DNA of 8,784 bases, taken from contig CAMZEQ010000025.1 of NCBI GenBank assembly GCA_947305835.1, positions 1-8,784 on the forward strand. Reading direction: 5' to 3'. The DNA is from an uncultured Alphaproteobacteria bacterium (GTDB taxonomy: Bacteria; Pseudomonadota; Alphaproteobacteria; CAAHEQ01; UBA3637). Position 1 is the first letter of the stretch, and every line of letters starts with the position of its first letter. Made by a program: the position numbers and the translations under genes. The notes below the pieces were generated by a model. It searched no databases. It saw only the letters and a list, made by a program, of their open reading frames with translations, and was not told the DNA's origin. Positions 5,933 through 8,784 of the stretch are shown here, in pieces.

Positions 5933-5949
5933 GAAAAAAAGGATAAAAA

Positions 5950-6891
5950 ATGCATTATTTGGACTTTGAAGAGAATATTCGCTTAGTGGACGAACGACTG
6001 GCTGAACCCAATTTACCAGAACCCGAGATAACACGTTTAAACCACAAGCTGAAACGCTTTATTGAACGCGCCTATCAAAGATTAACCCCATGGCAAAGAA
6101 CACAAATCGCACGCCATGAGGATCGCCCTCACACCCTGGATTATATTCAAGAATTAATGCCCGATTTTTTCGAATTGTCAGGTGACAAGGCTTTTGGCGA
6201 AGATAAAGCAATTGTTGCCGGTTTAGCACATTTTCATAATCAAACGGTCATGGTCATCGGGCACGAAAAAGGCAATTCGACACAAACACGATTAAAACAT
6301 AACTTTGGTATGGCGCGGCCCGAAGGCTATCGCAAAGCGATTCGTTTAATGAAAATGGCAGAACAATTTGGCTTTCCCGTTATTACTTTTATTGATACGG
6401 CCGGTGCCTTTCCGGGGGTAGACGCCGAAGCACGCGGTCAAGGACAAGCTATCGCCGAATGTATTGCCACACAAGCAGCATTGAAAGTTCCGGTTATTTC
6501 CACAATTATCGGTGAAGGTGGCAGCGGTGGCGCTTTAGCTTTGGCTGTCGGCAACAAAATATTGATGTTGGAAAATGCTATTTATTCCGTTATTTCGCCC
6601 GAAGGTTGTGCTTCTATCTTGTGGAAAGATTTTAAATATGCAAAACAGGCATCTCGCGTTTTAAAAATGACAGCAAAAGATTTAATGCGTTTTCACATCA
6701 TCGATGAAATTATTGCGGAACCTTTGGGCGGCGCACATCGCTTTAAAAAAGAAACATTCAAAGCCGTTGAAAAGGCATTGATCCAAGCATTGGATGAATT
6801 TAAAAATTTTAGCGGGGACGCTTTGATTTTACAACGTCAAAATAAATTTTTACAAATGGATACATTCTGTCAGACGAAGAAAAAAGCTTAA
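5950..6891 (+). CDS. accA: Acetyl-CoA carboxylase carboxyltransferase, alpha subunit
   Basis: AccA pairs with AccD to form the carboxyltransferase that moves CO2 from carboxybiotin on AccB to acetyl-CoA, making malonyl-CoA for fatty-acid synthesis. The 313-residue length is normal. Recognisable features are the N-terminal MHYLDFEENI, TPWQRTQIARHEDRPHTLDYI (46-66), HNFGMARPEGYRKA (117-130), FIDTAGAFPGVDAEARGQGQAIAE (147-170), the glycine-rich GEGGSGGALALAVGN of the crotonase-like fold (188-202) and SPEGCASILWKD (216-227). The start is fixed by the family N-terminus and by AAAGGA about 6 bases upstream. The zinc-carrying partner accD is not in the window. The gene converges on the solute-binding protein gene: its TAA stop overlaps the opposing stop, with no hairpin between them. 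Confidence 0.97.
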   Translation: MHYLDFEENIRLVDERLAEPNLPEPEITRLNHKLKRFIERAYQRLTPWQRTQIARHEDRPHTLDYIQELMPDFFELSGDKAFGEDKAIVAGLAHFHNQTVMVIGHEKGNSTQTRLKHNFGMARPEGYRKAIRLMKMAEQFGFPVITFIDTAGAFPGVDAEARGQGQAIAECIATQAALKVPVISTIIGEGGSGGALALAVGNKILMLENAIYSVISPEGCASILWKDFKYAKQASRVLKMTAKDLMRFHIIDEIIAEPLGGAHRFKKETFKAVEKALIQALDEFKNFSGDALILQRQNKFLQMDTFCQTKKKA

Positions 6892-7877
6892 TCATCTTGC
6901 TCATTTTTTTCATCTGTTTCATCCAAATGCGTATTATTTTTAGTTTTAATTAACACTTCGTCAGAACGAAAACGTTCACCCCAATCATCAATTATTCGTT
7001 GAATATCCGCCGTCAAAGTCTTTGTCGAAAAATCATGTTCCCGCATCACTTTTGAAAATTCATCTTTTAAAGAATAACAAGTTGAATTTTTTGAAAATGC
7101 GAAAAACAAAGTTGCCGAATCCAAGACAACCCCGTCACTGACAATATCATCCTGCATTTTATAACGACGTAATTCGCCTTCTAAGGCATAAGGGCTGGCC
7201 AAAATATAATCAACCTCATCATTCATCAACATTTCGAATACCTTAGGCGCAGATAAAACCTCCTTCAAATCAATTTCCTTGGGCAATCGTTGATAGATCA
7301 TAGGATAAATCATTTCTTCCTTGCGAACAACCCCCCTTAAACCAACCAAATCCTGATAGGATTCAATCGGCAATTCATTACCTTTTTTAAAAAAGACCGT
7401 GTAATAGTTGGTAAAATATGCCGGCGGGACGATCTCTGCTTCTTTACCCAAATCGCCACGATTATAAACTGCCAACAACATATCCACCTCACCTTTTTTT
7501 AAAGCACGAACAGCATCTTCATGGCTGGTATATCCCGTACTGATATAACGAATACCCATCTCGCCAACGATTTTTTCCAAAACAAAGCGCCCCAAACCAA
7601 AGCTTTGCATATTTTGCCCTGTCCCCTTATCCGCTTCAACCCAACCGAAGGGGGCATTTCCGATCATTCCCGCAACACGCAAAGGCCTGCCGCCAACCCC
7701 ACATCCTTTTTCAGCTGATTTAGAGACGGTCTTTTGAGCACAACTAGGATCTTTTTGCGGATCACAAATATCCACAATATTCGTATTTTTTTTACTTTTT
7801 CTGACACCACGTTCAGCACCGTAAACTGTCCCGGTTACCAAACAAAACATAAGGAAAATAAAAAATAACTTACGCAT
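6888..7877 (-). CDS. Periplasmic solute-binding protein, family 3 (amino-acid type), orphan
   Basis: The start is the ATG at 7877-7875, preceded by a strong GGGAGG; a longer frame from a TTG at 7928 is less likely. The 329-residue protein has a signal peptide (MRKLFFIFLMFCLVTGTVYG, cleavage near 20), then a basic, cysteine-containing linker (residues 21-63, Cys38, Cys46, Cys59). The SBP_bac_3 domain runs from about 65 to 303: PLRVAGMIGNAPFGWVEA, 'FGLGRFVLEKIVGEMGI', the 'EDAVRALKKGEVDMLLAVY' block, 'PAYFTNYYTVFFKKG', 'SYQDLVGLRGVVRK' and 'NDEVDYILASPYALEGEL'. A hydrophilic acidic tail follows. Such proteins bind small polar solutes for ABC transporters or act as sensors. No permease or ATPase gene is adjacent, so the partner is elsewhere or absent. 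A ligand cannot be read from the sequence. Confidence 0.85.
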   Translation of the reverse strand: MRKLFFIFLMFCLVTGTVYGAERGVRKSKKNTNIVDICDPQKDPSCAQKTVSKSAEKGCGVGGRPLRVAGMIGNAPFGWVEADKGTGQNMQSFGLGRFVLEKIVGEMGIRYISTGYTSHEDAVRALKKGEVDMLLAVYNRGDLGKEAEIVPPAYFTNYYTVFFKKGNELPIESYQDLVGLRGVVRKEEMIYPMIYQRLPKEIDLKEVLSAPKVFEMLMNDEVDYILASPYALEGELRRYKMQDDIVSDGVVLDSATLFFAFSKNSTCYSLKDEFSKVMREHDFSTKTLTADIQRIIDDWGERFRSDEVLIKTKNNTHLDETDEKNEQDD

Positions 7878-7899
7878 TAATGCCTCCCGTTTTCTTAAG

Positions 7900-7928
7900 A
7901 ATTTAAATGATTTTAATAAAAAAAACAA
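7900..7928 (-). promoter_or_regulatory. Possible promoter for the solute-binding protein gene
   Basis: On the minus strand TTGTTT (7923-7928) is followed after 17 bases by TAAATT (7900-7905). The predicted start near 7893 puts a leader of about 16 bases before the ATG, just enough for GGGAGG. The surrounding DNA is nearly all A and T, so the match may be chance. Confidence 0.35.
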
Positions 7929-7973
7929 TAAAAAAATAACAGACGAAAGAACAGATGTACTTTTTTATTTTAA

Positions 7974-7994
7974 AACCTAAGTAAAAGTAAGGTT
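7974..7994. promoter_or_regulatory. Candidate operator: inverted AACCT/AGGTT around a tandem AAGTAA
   Basis: A 21-base element has AACCT (7974-7978) and its inverted copy AGGTT (7990-7994). Between them, and sharing one base with the right arm, lie two perfect tandem copies of AAGTAA (7979-7984 and 7985-7990). It is the only symmetric, less AT-rich feature in the 134-base gap between the divergent solute-binding and porin genes, and it ends 17 bases before the porin start codon. It could be a regulator site or part of the porin leader. Arms of 5 bp are short and chance is possible. Confidence 0.28.
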
Positions 7995-8011
7995 ATTGAA
8001 AGGACAAAAAA

Positions 8012-8784
8012 ATGAAAAAACTATTTTTAATATTTTTAATGGCAACAACTATTGTCCATGCAGAAACAATTCCTTCGGGAAGTAAGAGTAATCGGCAACA
8101 AACAGATTTATGGCGTCATTCTTGGGAAGATTTAAGTGCGATACCCAAAGAATATGCCGATTTTAAAAAGGAATTGAACGACAAAACAGGAATTTCCTAT
8201 ACTCTGGATGCTTCTTTTTTACCCCAACGCGTCAGTCCGAACGGCCATAAAACAGCCTGGCAAAGCCAATATTACGGCACATTGGGATGGAATATTTTTT
8301 CATCGGATTCTTTCGGCAGCGGAACTTTGCAAATCGCCTATACAGCCGTACGTTATTGGGGAAATAACGGCAATTTTTTAAGCAATCAAATCGGCGTATT
8401 AAACCCCATCAATGATTATCCGGAAAATGCCAACTACTTCGACCAACTCAGCTATACACATACTTTTGCCGGATCGGCCGATATTTTGTCATTAACTGTG
8501 GGACAATTCCCCATGTACAACTTTGATGGCGGAGATTACAATGCAAACCAACAAATCAACTTTTTGAACGAAGCGCTCAGCCAAAATGCAACGTCTAACT
8601 ATCCCAGCGCCAGTTTGGGCGGATATTTGAGTATTACCCCCAACAACGAATGGACTTTCGCGGGTGGTCTTCAAAATGCCAATAATATTTCCGGCGAAAC
8701 CATCAGTTGGAATAAATTTAAAAAAGGAAAAATGACTGATTTTGTTTCCGCCACCTGGACACCGACATTTTTTGATCAACCGGG
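8012..8784 (+). CDS. OprB-like carbohydrate-selective outer-membrane porin, N-terminal part (runs off the window)
   Basis: The frame opens at the ATG 8012-8014 with AAGGA about 7 bases upstream and stays open to the window end, giving 257 complete codons. A signal peptide (MKKLFLIFLMATTIVHA, cleavage near 17) leads into beta-barrel sequence of alternating polar and aromatic residues: ISYTLDASFLPQRV (61-74), YYGTLGWNIFSSD (87-99), GTLQIAYTAVRYWG (104-117), 'DQLSYTHTF' and 'DILSLTVGQFPMYNFDGGDY' (157-176), then 'QQINFLNEALSQN' and 'YPSASLGGYLSITPNNEWTFAGGLQNANN'. The 'L..G.fp...fD.n.y......NF.N.AlsqN' pattern is typical of the OprB family, which lets sugars and other small hydrophilic solutes cross the outer membrane. 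It is divergent from the solute-binding protein gene, which suggests, but does not prove, a shared substrate. No clear promoter is visible. Confidence 0.78.
   Translation, partial: MKKLFLIFLMATTIVHAETIPSGSKSNRQQTDLWRHSWEDLSAIPKEYADFKKELNDKTGISYTLDASFLPQRVSPNGHKTAWQSQYYGTLGWNIFSSDSFGSGTLQIAYTAVRYWGNNGNFLSNQIGVLNPINDYPENANYFDQLSYTHTFAGSADILSLTVGQFPMYNFDGGDYNANQQINFLNEALSQNATSNYPSASLGGYLSITPNNEWTFAGGLQNANNISGETISWNKFKKGKMTDFVSATWTPTFFDQP

Noticed and set aside
5870..6034. N-terminal extension of the 88-residue membrane protein gene into accA
   Set aside because: It would lie upstream of its promoter, overlap 85 bases of accA antisense, and the start at 5869 has a ribosome-binding site followed at once by the membrane helix.
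8492..8779. Leftward 95-codon open frame inside the porin gene
   Set aside because: It is the antisense of clear beta-barrel coding sequence and has no recognisable features.

Overview
The window is about 8.8 kb of AT-rich bacterial DNA, densely packed with genes on both strands. It carries ordinary housekeeping genes (glgP, trmB, accA) and a set of small exported or membrane proteins. Poly-A and poly-T runs, the TrmB and AccA sequence style and sigma70-type promoters with CTTG-type -35 boxes suggest a Gram-negative, low-GC proteobacterium. An uncultured alphaproteobacterium of the host-associated kind is my best guess, but this rests on impression rather than a phylogeny. A lipoprotein and an OprB-like porin confirm an outer membrane. 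I see no rRNA, tRNA, CRISPR array, insertion sequence or phage gene.

Left part (1-645): the first 33 codons of a leftward gene that may encode a NuoE-like [2Fe-2S] subunit, with a good promoter, then a leftward small lipoprotein of BamE/SmpA-like appearance whose mRNA may be leaderless. Middle-left (646-4486): a rightward unit of glycogen phosphorylase, TrmB overlapping it by one base, a stand-alone STAS-domain protein and an abutting 98-residue protein of unknown function. The STAS pair has its own promoter embedded in the 3' end of trmB. A bidirectional hairpin terminator follows (about 4496-4526).

Middle-right (4531-6891): a leftward pair of exported proteins (a Sel1-repeat/coiled-coil protein and a 112-residue protein) joined by an ATGA overlap, preceded by a leftward 88-residue single-pass membrane protein. 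The 88-residue gene is divergent from accA, and the two promoters physically interlock. Right part (6888-8784): a leftward periplasmic family-3 solute-binding protein with no transporter genes beside it, convergent with accA (stop codons overlap). It is divergent from an incomplete rightward OprB-like porin that runs off the window.

Functionally the window mixes storage-glycogen breakdown (glgP), tRNA modification (trmB), the committed step of fatty-acid synthesis (accA) and envelope or uptake functions. There is no clear defence system or other multi-gene novelty. The most interesting items are the orphan STAS/98-aa pair, the interlocked accA promoter region, and the coupled exported-protein pair.
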